Of a stretch of 64,000 nt of DNA, positions 1-21,041 are shown piece by piece; positions within the stretch are counted from its first letter, which is position 1, and each line of letters starts with the position of its first letter. A program made the position numbers and the translations under genes. The DNA comes from Cheilinus undulatus (taxonomy: Eukaryota; Chordata; Actinopteri; Labriformes; Labridae), in the NCBI RefSeq assembly GCF_018320785.1, contig NC_054875.1:7264132-7328131 (forward strand). Reading direction: 5' to 3'. The notes beneath the pieces are model-generated. The model searched no databases. It worked only from the letters and a program-made list of their open reading frames with translations, and was not told the DNA's origin.

Positions 1-213
1 CCAAACGCCGTCAGATTAAACGGCGTCATTGGTCAAACCAAACGGCGTCAGATTAAACGGCATCATTTGTCAAACCAAACGCCGTCAGATTAAACGACCT
101 CACTTGTCAAACCAAACGCCGTCAGATTAAACGGCGTCATTGGTCAAACCAAACGCCGTCAGATTAAACGGCGTCATTGGTCAAACCAAACGCCGTCAGA
201 TTAAACGGCCTCA
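1..213. repeat. 37-bp minisatellite, hairpin-forming units
   Basis: About six head-to-tail copies of a 37-bp unit beginning CCAAACGCCGTCAG start at positions 1, 38, 75, 112, 149 and 186. Most units contain the inverted arms ACGCCGT and ACGGCGT around an 8-base loop, so each could fold into a small hairpin. From about 214 to 375 the array decays into shorter pieces of the form AAACGGCCTCAGA. It lies in an intron of the ITCH gene or upstream of the exons seen here. The array runs to the window edge, so its full length is unknown. Confidence 0.9.
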
Positions 214-438
214 GGTTTCAGAATAAAAGTCATCAGGCAAAACGGCCTCAGATAAAACAGCGTCAGATAAAACTGCTTCAGGCAAAACGGCCTCAGACTA
301 AACTGCCCCAAATTTAAAGTAATCAGACAAAACGACATCAGAAAAAAACGACCCCAGATAAAATGGCCTCAGGCCAAAAAAACACGAAAGGTTATTTTAT
401 TTTGAAGGAAGCGGAAGTACACATGTCATCAATATTCG

Positions 439-540
439 ACGGCCAAAATATACAACAACACCAGCAAAGAACTTTCAACTTACTCTCGTATCCAACATAG
501 CAGAACCGCGAACGTTGGCGTTGTTGTATATTTTGGCCGT
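439..540. repeat. Inverted repeat, probable small foldback element
   Basis: Arms 439-462 and 517-540 are 24 bases long and almost perfectly complementary (ACGGCCAAAATATACAACAA on the left). A 54-base loop separates them. The flanks (ACACATGTCAT on the left, GTGACGTGTGT on the right) are also partly complementary, so the original arms may have been longer. It is likely a MITE remnant; no target duplication was found. Confidence 0.75.
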
Positions 541-1246
541 GTGACGTGTGTCCCTAAGCGGTTAACCACATTTGGCAGGTGTAGTAATATTATGTATGAG
601 CTAATTTAGAAAGAGTCCATTAGGATTGTATTTAACAAAATAATTAATTTATGTTTGCTCAAAGCATTTCTTTCTGTTGTTTCTTTAAAACACATTGAAT
701 AGAAAACACTCCACCAGGTAATTTTCCTTCTAGGTCTTTCATGTTGAGCAGATTTTTATCAATGTGTGTCACCGTCTCTGAGAATGCCAACCGTACATCT
801 TGTGAGGCGTTATCCTGATACGACTGATGGGTCACCGTGCCTCAGTGGTTTCATTCTGTCAGTCTCACTGATGTAACACCTTAGATAACTCTGAGCAGAA
901 AACATGACGCAGAGTTTTACTTTGGTTTCAATGGAGGAGAAACCAGTTTGGTGACTTTGGAGAAGAATGTGACCGTATGGACTGACAGAAACAGAAATGC
1001 GATAAACAAACATTCTTCACATTTTTGACCTACTTTTATGATAGCTGTGTGCTATGATACTTTATTTAAAAACAAGGGAAAAGCTGCTTATAAAAGGCAA
1101 AAATAACCAAACATGATAAATAGCATGAGTTTACTTTTATAGTGCATTTGTCAAACAGACTTCAGCATACAACATTTACTCTAAAGGCAAACCAGGGAGA
1201 TTTTAACAGACATTAAAAAACAAACACAAAGGCAATTCTACTCTAA

Positions 1247-11074
<9,828 letters not shown>

Positions 11075-12799
11075 GAGAAAAACCAGAAGCGGTGTGGATT
11101 TAGGAGTCTGAAGGATTCAAAGACCATAAGTGTTAAATTCAGGGAGCCTCTTGAAAAGAGGCGGGTGGAGTTTGACGTGTTTGTGCCCATGCATGCATGC
11201 ACACACCTGTATGGTACTTCCATAGGTGCAGACTGTTGCCTGCATGTTGATGCAAAGCAGAGCTGGGGATTTTTTTTTATGTCTACTGTGTGTACCATGC
11301 TTGCAGCAGGTCTGAGAGTTTGTATTCATTAAACCAAAACACAGAAGCTGCTCCTTCCTGTGTCTCAGAATGTGCGGCACATAATGCATGGGATTCTGAA
11401 AACTCACCCTCTATGACATCTTTTAAGGGAATGCAGTTGATTTTTCCTCCTTACCTGTCATTGTTTAATAGCAGGCAATGTGGCGTTTTCGTGTTCACAG
11501 CAGTGTCTCGTCAAGGCTTCTTTGACAACGTGATTTCTTCGTATTAAGTTGCTCTGCTTTAAAATGTAGATTAAGTGATAAGGTGCAGGACTGAGAGGGT
11601 GTGAGTGCTTTAGAAACAGGGATACTTTCACCAAAAATCTAATGTTGCTCTAAGATTGTTTCATTTGAATGAGTTGCATCTAATTTTTCTCTCCACTTCA
11701 TTGTCCTTTCCTAAATTTTCTCACTGTTTTGTAACAAGACAACTGTAGATTTTATTTTTAATGATGCAGTAACACAGGAAACTTACAATAACTTCAAATT
11801 AAGTGGAGCTTTGAAATACTCACTTTAATAACAGACAATCTCAGTGCTTCAGAGAGAGATTTGGGAGAGCCATCTGATATAAAATAAGAGAAGCAGCTTC
11901 TGGTTCTGTGGTGTTTGATCTGTGATCCACTTAATGATTGTGAAAAACCTCCATTATTTAATGTGGTGGAAAATTTGAAGTGAACTTAAAAGGACCCTAG
12001 TTTTATAGGGCCAGAGTTTGTTTGTTGTGATGCAGAGTGGGATTAAAATATTCTGGAAGAATCTTTAAGTTATTTTAATATCAGCCTCAAGAGCCAATTT
12101 ACACCTTTTTCTTCTGCTTTAAGTCTTTGGTTGGTCTGAAGTGGAAATCCATTTGAATAGAAAGTATTTTAGGATGGTGTTCATTGTATTCAGTGCTAAA
12201 AATGTACCTTAGATTATGTGATAACTTTATTAAGAATCAAACACCAAATGCAAGCCGACCGAAATAAGTTAAGGTCAAGGAAACTCCTTCAAAATAAATG
12301 GCATTTTCTTCTTTTATATACCCACCCATCTTAGAATCTGCAACCATAGCAATTTCCAACTTCTGGCCATTTTAATAGAAAGCAAAGCAAGTTTATTTAC
12401 AGAGCAGTATTCATACATAAATCAATTTAAGGTCAAAAACAGAAAATTTATAACTGAAGGTCACATCTTTTACTCTTTAAAGTGTAGAGGTGTCTGTGAA
12501 GTTTCTTGCATAAAAAAGACTCACATATTGGATTTTGTCATGCCTACAAACCCCCCTGTTTTAGTTCTGCAAAAAAAAAAAAACAAAAGAAAAAAACAGG
12601 GTATTTCAGTGTCTGACCATGCCACCAGATGGTAGTGGACGTTCCCATGGCTTTTATTGAGCAGACTGTGACTGCATAGATAAAGCTGGTGATATAATAG
12701 TAGAATAAAATAAAATAAAAATCTCAAAACCGCTTGTTGAAATAAACACTAACCTTTATTAGAAAACTTAGAAAAGACGTATTTTGCTAAATATGTGAC

Positions 12800-13747
12800 T
12801 AGAGATGCAGGATATTGTGGTATATCTGTATCAACAGATAATAGCTTAAAAAGTTAATAATCAGCAGATATTGAATAAAACTTTATTTAAAAAGCATCCT
12901 TAAACAAATACAATCAAAACTGTTTTACAGGACAGTACAAAACATGTTGACAAAAATGTGAAGTATTTAAAGGATCTAGAGACTAATGCATATCAAAAAT
13001 AATTCAGTGAAATAATTGTGATTGATGATTAAAAAAGAGACAATAAGAATAAAAAGAGACAATAAAAATAAAAAGAAAGCTATAAAGGAAAGAAATAATA
13101 AAACAAGAAACATCGTAAAATATGATAAAACAATGATAAGAGGTTACAAATAAATTATTTTTTGTCTTCAGTTTGAAATCCTGATATTCTCAGCTCCTCT
13201 CGGATCCTCTGGCAGGCTGTACAGCTGAAACTTTTCTAGTTCTGCTCTGAGGAACAGCCAAGAAAGAAGAACCAGAGGATCTGAGGGGACGTCATAGTTC
13301 ATAGACCAAAACCATCTCTGTAAGATAGTCTGGAGCGAGGCTTTATAAAGTGCTTTATCAACTAATAAAAGAAATAAAAATCAATACAGAAACTGACAGG
13401 CAGCTATAGGATTTTAACGGAGGTGTATTGTGTGTTCTTCTGGTCTTTGTCAGGACTTGTGCTTCAGAGTTTTGAATGAGCTGAAGTTGAAGTTTTCTTT
13501 GGTAGACCAGAAAGGAGAGCTGGAGTTTAGGGAAGCCAGACAGCTGTGTATTATAAGTTTATCCTCATTTCTCAAACTTCAAAGTGTGATCTAGGACTAA
13601 TGTTAGTATTGCTGATCCTTTCACTCTAACGTCTGTTTTAAGAAATCAAGTTTTGGGTCTGAACTTAATTTAAATATCAGTATTGATTGCGTATCAGCCA
13701 ATATGTGTTTGTGTTTATCAGCAGAAATCCAATATTGGGCACCCCTG
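12800..13747. mobile_element. hAT-type non-autonomous element (948 bp)
   Basis: The ends TAGAGATGCAGGATATTG and CAATATTGGGCACCCCTG are imperfect inverted repeats. The 8 bases TATGTGAC (12792-12799) and TATATGAC (13748-13755) flank it with one mismatch, fitting a hAT target duplication. It lies in the presumed ITCH 3' UTR, so it could change transcript length or stability. A sequence of the same type is at 56847-57235. Confidence 0.75.
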
Positions 13748-15036
13748 TATATGACCTTTAAGAGCATTCATACAACAGCAAAAACATTACAAATTAAATA
13801 CATATTACACGTAAGATTAAAAGAATTGACAAAAGGTGAAAATAAGAACTTAAAAACATCAAATCTAAATATTGTAAAATTGTGTATGTGTTCTGTATGT
13901 GTACAGAGCTGTAGTTCTCTGAAGTCTTCAACTAAAGTCCCAACCTCCCTACAGACACAGACTCACCTGCTTGTTTTTTTTCTGAATGAACGTCATTCTC
14001 TTTATCAATCCAATCATGAGGATTTAGGCTCACAGTCTGCTCTGTCTGTGTCAGGCTCAGCTCTAAACTGCCCAAAAAAATCCCCTGCAGGAGTACTGTG
14101 GTGGAAAAAACCCACACACAGGCTCTACACCTCAATACTTCACCACTTTTAAAATGCCCTAGGCATAACTCAATTTGTGATTTCCCCCAATTTTCCATAC
14201 AAGTGCAAGGCACGTTAATATTGGCTGTGTTTATAAAACTATGAGGCTGCATCCACTACTGTTAAGAGTCGTTGCTTCTTAGCAACAGTTATGTCTAATA
14301 AGAAGATAAAGCTGTCTTTTCCAGTATGAAATAAGTAGATTAGGTGGAGTGGTTGCTCTTTATGGAGTGTGTTTTTGATTTGGTTTAAAGAGGTGTGGTT
14401 ACTGATGAACATTAAATCACAGTGCTGACTGTCTGTCAAAGAAAAAACATTGTTGTCCACCGTTGTCATGTTTATGGTTAGCCTTCAGGTAGCCTTATAT
14501 TTTACCCTCAGGCATCACATATCCAGACTAACAGAGTTTGAGACGTTCTTTTGAAGAAACTGCACCAGTGTTGGAAAGAGTGTGGATTTAAGCTGATGAA
14601 CCCTGGCTGAAACTGTGATTTAAGCCGGGACAACTACTGAGAAAACTTCAGTGTGATTAAATGAATGTATCATGATGAAAAATTGATTGGTAAAGTTGCC
14701 TATTTACATTTTTGCCTCTGATTTTTACCCTGTGCTGATGAGTGCTGTTGAATTCTTAATCTGGGTTGATCATGTATTAAAATCCTGGGGATGTAGTAAA
14801 TACAAAAAATATGTAAATATCAAAATAATTTTTGTTGCTCCAGAATTTTCCATGTACAACTAAACCACTGTCACTTTCCTGTACATGAAAAGGAGTTGTA
14901 AATGGTGTCAATAACAAATTTTCTTTTGTAAAAGAGAGGTTTTAATAAGAGGTTTATGGTATAACACTATATTTTCTTTTCCCTGCTTTTATTTCTGATG
15001 TACATGGAAGATGTGTAATATAGAAATTGTCACCTT

Positions 15037-15042
15037 AATAAA
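15037..15042 (+). terminator. Candidate ITCH polyadenylation signal
   Basis: AATAAA in CCTTAATAAATTAAATC, followed within 25 bases by GGTCATGTCTCTGTGTCTG, a GT-rich downstream element. It is the best-formed signal after the ITCH stop, about 4 kb away. Confidence 0.5.
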
Positions 15043-15130
15043 TTAAATCAGAAAAAATGGTCATGTCTCTGTGTCTGCATTTGAACCTGGTATAAAGTAG
15101 ATATAAGTCCACATGACCAAAAAAAAAAAT

Positions 15131-18103
15131 GTTCCTGATTTATCTGGTTGAAAGAAAGGTTCTTTAAAATGCACATAATAGAAGATATAGTAAAGAAGCT
15201 TGATAACGTTTTACTTTTAGAAAAAAATCCTCTTTTAACATGCTAGCCAGGGTACAGTATGTACAGGCCATCTTTTCAAATGTGTTGATGTGATTTATTC
15301 TTAATGACCACTTCATTGGGTACACCTGTTCAACTGCTCATTAAAGCAATTATTGAATCAGCCAATCACAAGGCAGCTACCAGTGCAGGGATGTAGACAT
15401 GGTCAAGAAGATGTGACAAAGTTCAAACTGAGCATCAAAACAGGTAAGAAAGTGAATTTTCTTCACTCTTAATGTGCCAAAGTTGAGTTTATGTAAAACT
15501 TGTCCAGCTTAAAATCTGCATTAAATTTGATCAGTGATTATTAGAAATCTGTTGAAGATGTCAACAACGTGAATCATTCCTAAATAGCTGAAGAGTTTGT
15601 CTACGTTTTAAAGCAAAAATGAAGTCTGTATGTGCAAGTGAGCTGAAGTTACAAGCCTGAGAAGTTGAAGGCGTTTTAGAGGATTTGAAGAGCTGTCGCA
15701 TCTGGAATAATGTTATTTTAGTTTTAGAAAAAGCTAAATAATTGAAAAGTATAAATAGTATGAAAAGTATTAAAAAGGGCATAAGAAGCTAAAGAGTTTG
15801 ATAGAATAGTGAAATTAGCACAATAAACGCCAAAGTTATGAGGAGTGGAAGAAAGTACTAATTAGCATTAAAAGTCCCATTCATTTGAAAGGGGTTAAAA
15901 AAAAGTGCGAAAAAAGTTAATTTTAAAAAGTATAAAAATTAGAAATTAAAAAAAGTCATAGCAGTTGAATGACAAAGAAGCCGAACAGAATAAAGTTTGA
16001 ACGGTGTTGATATGACAAAGTATGAAGGAGTAGATAGCCGGCACGGAAGAAGAAGAAGAAGAAGAAGGAAACAAAAAAAAAAGGCAGATGCGAATAACAA
16101 TAGTGTGGATGCTGACCCAGGGCTCCCACTTTGTGCACAATTCTGAAGACTTGAGGCCCATGTATCAACAGCATGACTCCAAAGTGCTAAAACCATTCTA
16201 AATCACCGCTATGCAAATCTGTGATCACAAAGTCATCATTTTGACACTTTGGCCCTCAAAATTCCCTTATTATTACAAATTAGTCTCACCCCTGTGCAAA
16301 CTTGATCTAGAGGACACTTGAATCAAGTGGCAGGACATAAAAAAGCAAACAAGTGACTTTTATGGGAATAAGGCGATTAGATGGAGCAGTGACAACACTG
16401 AGGAAGAGGAGGCCTGGCAGGTGGTGCACTCCATCTGAGATGAAGAGGAACCTGAGCCAGTATCTCCTATGCAACTTTGACGGCTAATTTAATCAGCCAT
16501 GGTAGTCATGACTGAAGCTGGGCAGCTGTTAGATACAAACATATGATAGCTGAGTTTGCAGGTTTACTAAACCCTGGTGTCACCCCAAGATTTATGGTAA
16601 TGAGAGGAATCAGACAGGGTTGCCCTATTTCTTCAAAACTTTTTATATTGGCAACTCAGCTGCTCTCAATTCTTATACATAACACCACAGAAATACAGGG
16701 TGTGACAATTTTTGAAGAATTCAAAATTAGTCAGTCTGCGGATGACACGTCTGTCTTCTTAAAAGATAAATCCATGGGAGATTTAACTCTCAGTACAATA
16801 TCATTTTTTTCCCAAAGCTTCAGGCTTATCTCTCAATACTAACAAGTGTGAATGACTTTCTATTCATTCAAGTACTGATCAGAACATTGCTTCTGTAAAA
16901 GTTGAATCTGAAGTTAAATACTTAGGAATAACAATTTCTAAACGCCCTCTGACAAGAGAAAACATGAATATTTCTGATGGTATCAATGATATGAGAAAAT
17001 GTCTTAGTCACTGGTTAACAAGAGATCTAACTATCTTTGGTAGAGTCATTTTGTCAAAAACTAGGGAGGGATTGCAGAATTAGTCACTTCTTCTATATTT
17101 CTCCCCAAAACATAAAGCCAATTCCATTATTTTTCAGTTTGTATGGCGTAATAAAAGCCATTGTGTAAAAAGATCCCAACTTGTTAAAGACTATGATACT
17201 GGGTTGTAAAGCTCTTTAACTGGAATCTATGGTTGGCACATTTAAGATGAACTGGATAAATGCCTTTTTGACTCAACCAACTTCAATGTGGTTTCATATT
17301 CCAAGAGCTTTGTTGAATATAATTGTAGGATGAGACTTTCTTGTAAAATGTGATTTGACATAAAGACAGCTCCCATTAAGCCTGCTAATTTTCATCAGCA
17401 AATACCGCACTTTTAGAAGATGATATTTAATGGCAAATGCCTCAACTAACATGTACCGATGACTTGATTTCTCGAGCTCACTTCGGCCTGCAAAGTGCAA
17501 AACTTAACTCGTGTGAGGAAAAGCACATAACTCCTGCTTCAGGGGGCATTTGTGACAAGACCACGTCCTGACCTGTGTTCCCCAGACAGGAAAGCACCAG
17601 TAGCCTTTCAAATATTCGCCAACGCATACCTCAAACAAGTTATGAAAATTAGATATTTCTAGAAGAAATGTTCGTTGAGATATGTTACTGGAGGACTATT
17701 TCATTATTACATCAAGTGCTAAGGTTGGTGTAAAACGGTAACATACAGACAGGGGAAGAAATAAGAACTGTTAAATTAACGTTGTGTACGTCTTTAACAT
17801 GATTACAAAACAAGAGAAAATGACTGACATTTCATCTGACAGCTCTTTTTCCTTTAAATAATATGACAGAAGTACAAATGTGTTCTGAACTCAAACAGTC
17901 ATAAAGAGACTGAGACACGAATTAAGAAATACCTGGCCATGTTTAATGAGGGAGTATTTTCAATGAGTTTTTTGTTTATTATGTCTGATTTTGCCATTAA
18001 CATGCAGTGAGAAATAATTCAATGAACAATATTTTTACAGGGATTGGAAATAACTGATAATTGATCATTAGTAAGAGGAGAATAATAGATGAATTATTAA
18101 CTG
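15131..18103. repeat. Inverted duplication, left arm (with insertion)
   Basis: Segments 15131-16060 and about 17680-18103 match, in reverse orientation, 37830-37250 and 37150-36650. Shared landmarks are the polypurine run near 16045, the tract ending GTGCTAAGGTTGGTG near 17720, and the block near 17880-18090. The part at 15300-15450 resembles the 5' end of a Tc1-like transposon (ACTTCATTGGGTACACCTGT). About 1.6 kb in the middle (16080-17670) is absent from the other arm and holds a LINE fragment. Confidence 0.85.
16540..17400 (+). mobile_element. LINE reverse-transcriptase fragment (L1/Tx1-like), broken
   Basis: Translation gives MVMRGIRQGCPISSKLF and then KISQSADDTSVFLKD, matching the reverse-transcriptase core of L1-type non-LTR elements, with the catalytic ADD in SADDTS. 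Frameshifts follow after about 16840. A second stretch, VESEVKYLGITISK-like at about 16900-16945, resembles the region after the core. It is a dead fragment inserted in the left arm of the inverted duplication. Confidence 0.8.
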
Positions 18104-18237
18104 TTCCTGGAGGTTTGGTTAGGTAACATAGACTTTAGAGCTCCACTGTGCAGTAACAGGCAGAATAACTATGATTGATAGAGTGTAATCTGGCAATCTT
18201 AAACAGAAGACACCAGAGCTTTAATCCTTTAGTGTAG
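18104..18237 (+). pseudogene. Inverted transglutaminase remnant (end of exon 2 plus intron 2)
   Basis: This matches the reverse complement of 33812-33952, the end of exon 2 and start of intron 2 of transglutaminase copy A. It includes the coding end CTGGAGGTTTGGTTAG, the donor GTAACA and over 100 bases of intron. The rest of exon 2 is missing, because repeat sequence begins immediately at 18103. It is therefore a truncated third transglutaminase copy in the opposite orientation. Confidence 0.85.
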
Positions 18238-18554
18238 AGAACATTATTATTTGGAAATCAGACCTTGAGATAGATCAGACAGAGGAGCAAATGAGCTCCA
18301 TTCATGCTGTTATTTGCTGCTGTAATCCTTTTATCATTCATTTTTTTTTATTTTAGGCAGGACCAACAAACAGCTGAAGTCTTTTTCTGTGTTCATCCTA
18401 TTTACTTACACTTTAAAATGTGTTCTAGAGACTGAAGTACGTTTCTTTGTTCATCTTTTAACTGTGTTTCGAGGACTGAAGTGTTAGGTCTATGCATTTT
18501 TATACTGGTTTTAACATAAGCTAAATTTAATCTGTAAATATCTCCATATTGTAT

Positions 18555-19430
18555 AAACTAGGGATGCACCGAAACAAAAACTGAGCAAACCAAGGCCGAA
18601 AACCGAAACACTGAAAGAAATTATTATGCAAATTATTACCATTGCATTTATGGCTATGACTGTGTACTAACCTCACTAAAATCACTTGCAGTTGCATAAA
18701 TTAATATTAATGCTTCAAAGAATAAATCAGTTACAAAATTATATAAATATTTATTAAGCACTTCATTCCAACAATGCACAATATAAAATAAAATCAAATA
18801 CAAAATAAAATGTTAAACTTGACCCTACTCATGTATACATTAAATCAGTGGTTCTCAACCTTTTTTCAGTTGTTTACCCCCTGTGAAGTATTTTTTCAGC
18901 CAAGTATCCCCTAAACAGCGCAAAGCTTATTGGCCAAAAAGAAAGACATTAAACAGTGCAGTGAAAGCCGTCTGATCTATCAAACTTTGTAACTTATAAA
19001 GACTTTCAAATTACAAATATTCTTTTTTTTTTTCAAACATTTTAAATGCTAGAAATGCATGACTAAATTCATGACACATCTCTCATCACTAAATGTAGGA
19101 ATTCAAATTAATGTAGTGAAAACAGTGACTGGAAAGGTATAAAACCATTTAAAGTGTGCAAAACGCTGATCGGCTGCAGGAGTCTCTCTGGAACAATTTG
19201 GAAATAAAAACAGAGCTAGAAAGAACCAAAAACCTGTAAAAAATTAACTAACCAGTATGGTTATGTTAAAGACTAGAACTAAGGATATTTTTTCTTTGTT
19301 TTTATTTTATTTTAGTTAGTTTTGTATCTATAGTTTTATTTATTTATTTTTTAAAGCTTATATTTTTTTTAGTTTCAGTTAACTAAAATGACTTTCGTAT
19401 TTTAGTTTTAGTTATTTAGTTCATTTTAGT
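18555..19430. mobile_element. hAT-type repeat ends and AT-rich filler
   Basis: Two typical DNA-transposon ends are visible: TAGGGATGCACCGAAAC at 18560 and CAGTGGTTCTCAACC at 18847. Their opposite ends were not found, so limits are approximate. The stretch 19290-19440 repeats TTTTAGTTTTAGTTA-like words. No gene was recognised. Confidence 0.5.
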
Positions 19431-19685
19431 TAACTAGGATAACCTTGGAGCAGACAGTGCCTCCCCCTGAGATTTTTGAAATGTCCAGAATTTAGCATTA
19501 AATGTATTTTACTAAAATAGTGATAAACAGTGATAGTGATAAACTGACAGGCCTGATGATTAAGCCCTTCCTAGATGTCATTTAATAACATCGGTGCTAA
19601 TTCTATCAGATCCATTTGCACCAACATACAAGATCAATCAGTAGCACTAGCCCCCTTACTAACATCTGCCTCCTGGAGTCTGTTA
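19431..19685. repeat. Inverted duplicate of 41395-41650
   Basis: Sequence from ATAACCTTGGAGCAGACAG to GGCTGCCTCCTGAG-like text reappears reverse-complemented at 41395-41650, about 22 kb away. Landmarks are AAGCCCTTCCTAGATGTCAT and ACAAGATCAATCAGTAGCAC. Confidence 0.85.
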
Positions 19686-21041
19686 AAGCAGGTTCACCTA
19701 CGCCACCTGTTAAATGCTGGGTGGCTGTTCAGACTGGTCCTGTAGCACCCACAGAGCCTGTTACACCTCCCCCTCCTCTCTCTTCAGGAGGCAGTAAGGC
19801 TGTAAAGGTTTCTCTCGTCTCTGCAGGATCAACCAAGCCTGTTAAAACTTCTCTTTCTCTACAGGAGGCAGTGAGGCTGTAAAAGTTTGTCCTGTCTCTG
19901 CAGAACCAACTAAGCCTGTTACATCTTCTCCTCCTCTCTCTACAGGAGGCAGTGAGCCTGTTAAACGCTCTTCCCTTGGTCCTGCAGGACCCAGCGAGGC
20001 TTTAAAAGCTTCTCCACTGGTCTCTGCAGGACCCAGTACATCTCGACGTTTGTGGTATGTTCCTGTACCGAAGTGGGCAAGGCACTTGAAGCTCTATCTG
20101 AGGGAACGGGCCATCAACAGATGGTGGAGAGAGGATCAGACACCTAGAGGTGAGTTTTCAGGTAAGTCTGCAGGTAAGTAGTTTTATTCATTAGTTGTTA
20201 ATTAAATGTAGTTTTTCATATTTGATTTTTTTTTTAAATGTTGTAATGTACGTCATTAGCCATGGCATAAAGGAACTGCAGTGTGTCTGAATTGTTTTTT
20301 GAATTGGATGAACAGCTGCTTTTTCAACAAGCTCTTTAAGAAAAATTAAACAGGTTTGACCCCTGAAGGAAACAGTCGTAAGTATGAACACTCTTTTGTA
20401 AAGGTACATACTTTGATTTAACTTTCAGATTTTAGTGATTCATTTAAAATTTTTTTAACTGATTTCCAGATTTTTAACTGTTTATTTTTTCTTTTTACAG
20501 GTTTTTCCCAGAGAGAGGAGAGGAGGTATGAGAGGAGGTGGGAGGGCATTAAGTCTGCACTCTCTAGTGCAGAGGTAGGTATCAGTCTGTCAAAAGTTCT
20601 TAGATGTTCACCATTTATAGAGTGTACTTATTTGGGCTTCTTTTTTACTCTTTGACTCTGTTTGTCTGCCATTTGTCTTTCAGAGAGAAAAGAGGACAAT
20701 AGAAGAGGATGGAGGAGAGGAGTGGAAGGGAAGGAAAAGGAGAGGAGGTGGGCGGGTATTACATCTGCACTCTCATTCCAAAGGTAAATATCAGTTCATC
20801 TAATGTCATAAAATGTTTGTCATATAGAGTTTACTTATTTGACCACCTTTTTTCTTTAATGAAGATATATTACTCAATTTGTCTACCAATTGTCTTTTAG
20901 AGAGAATGAGAATGGAGAAGTGGAAAGGAGCGGAGGTGGGAGGACATTAAGCCTGCACTCTCTGGTGCAGAGGTAGGCATCCGTCTGTCAAACGTTCTTA
21001 GATGTTCACCATTTATAGAGTACACTTATTTGACCACCTTT

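Larger units (their letters stand above)
11075..15060 (+). other. itch: Probable ITCH 3' UTR
   Basis: No coding region was recognised between the ITCH stop and the AATAAA at 15037-15042, which is followed by a GT-rich stretch. The best reading is one long, AT-rich 3' UTR carrying a hAT-type insertion (12800-13747) and a T/A-rich dispersed repeat around 12377-12720. Earlier polyadenylation is possible; AATAAA-like words occur near 12705-12720. The true end needs transcript data. Confidence 0.5.

Noticed and set aside
1..213. Regularly spaced 37-bp repeats resembling a CRISPR array
   Set aside because: Units are contiguous, with no unique spacers, and the DNA is clearly from a vertebrate.
19616..19882. 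A complete 88-residue protein starting at 19616
   Set aside because: The first codon is TTG, not ATG; the repeat continues in another frame after 19882, so this is only part of a larger, broken or spliced locus.
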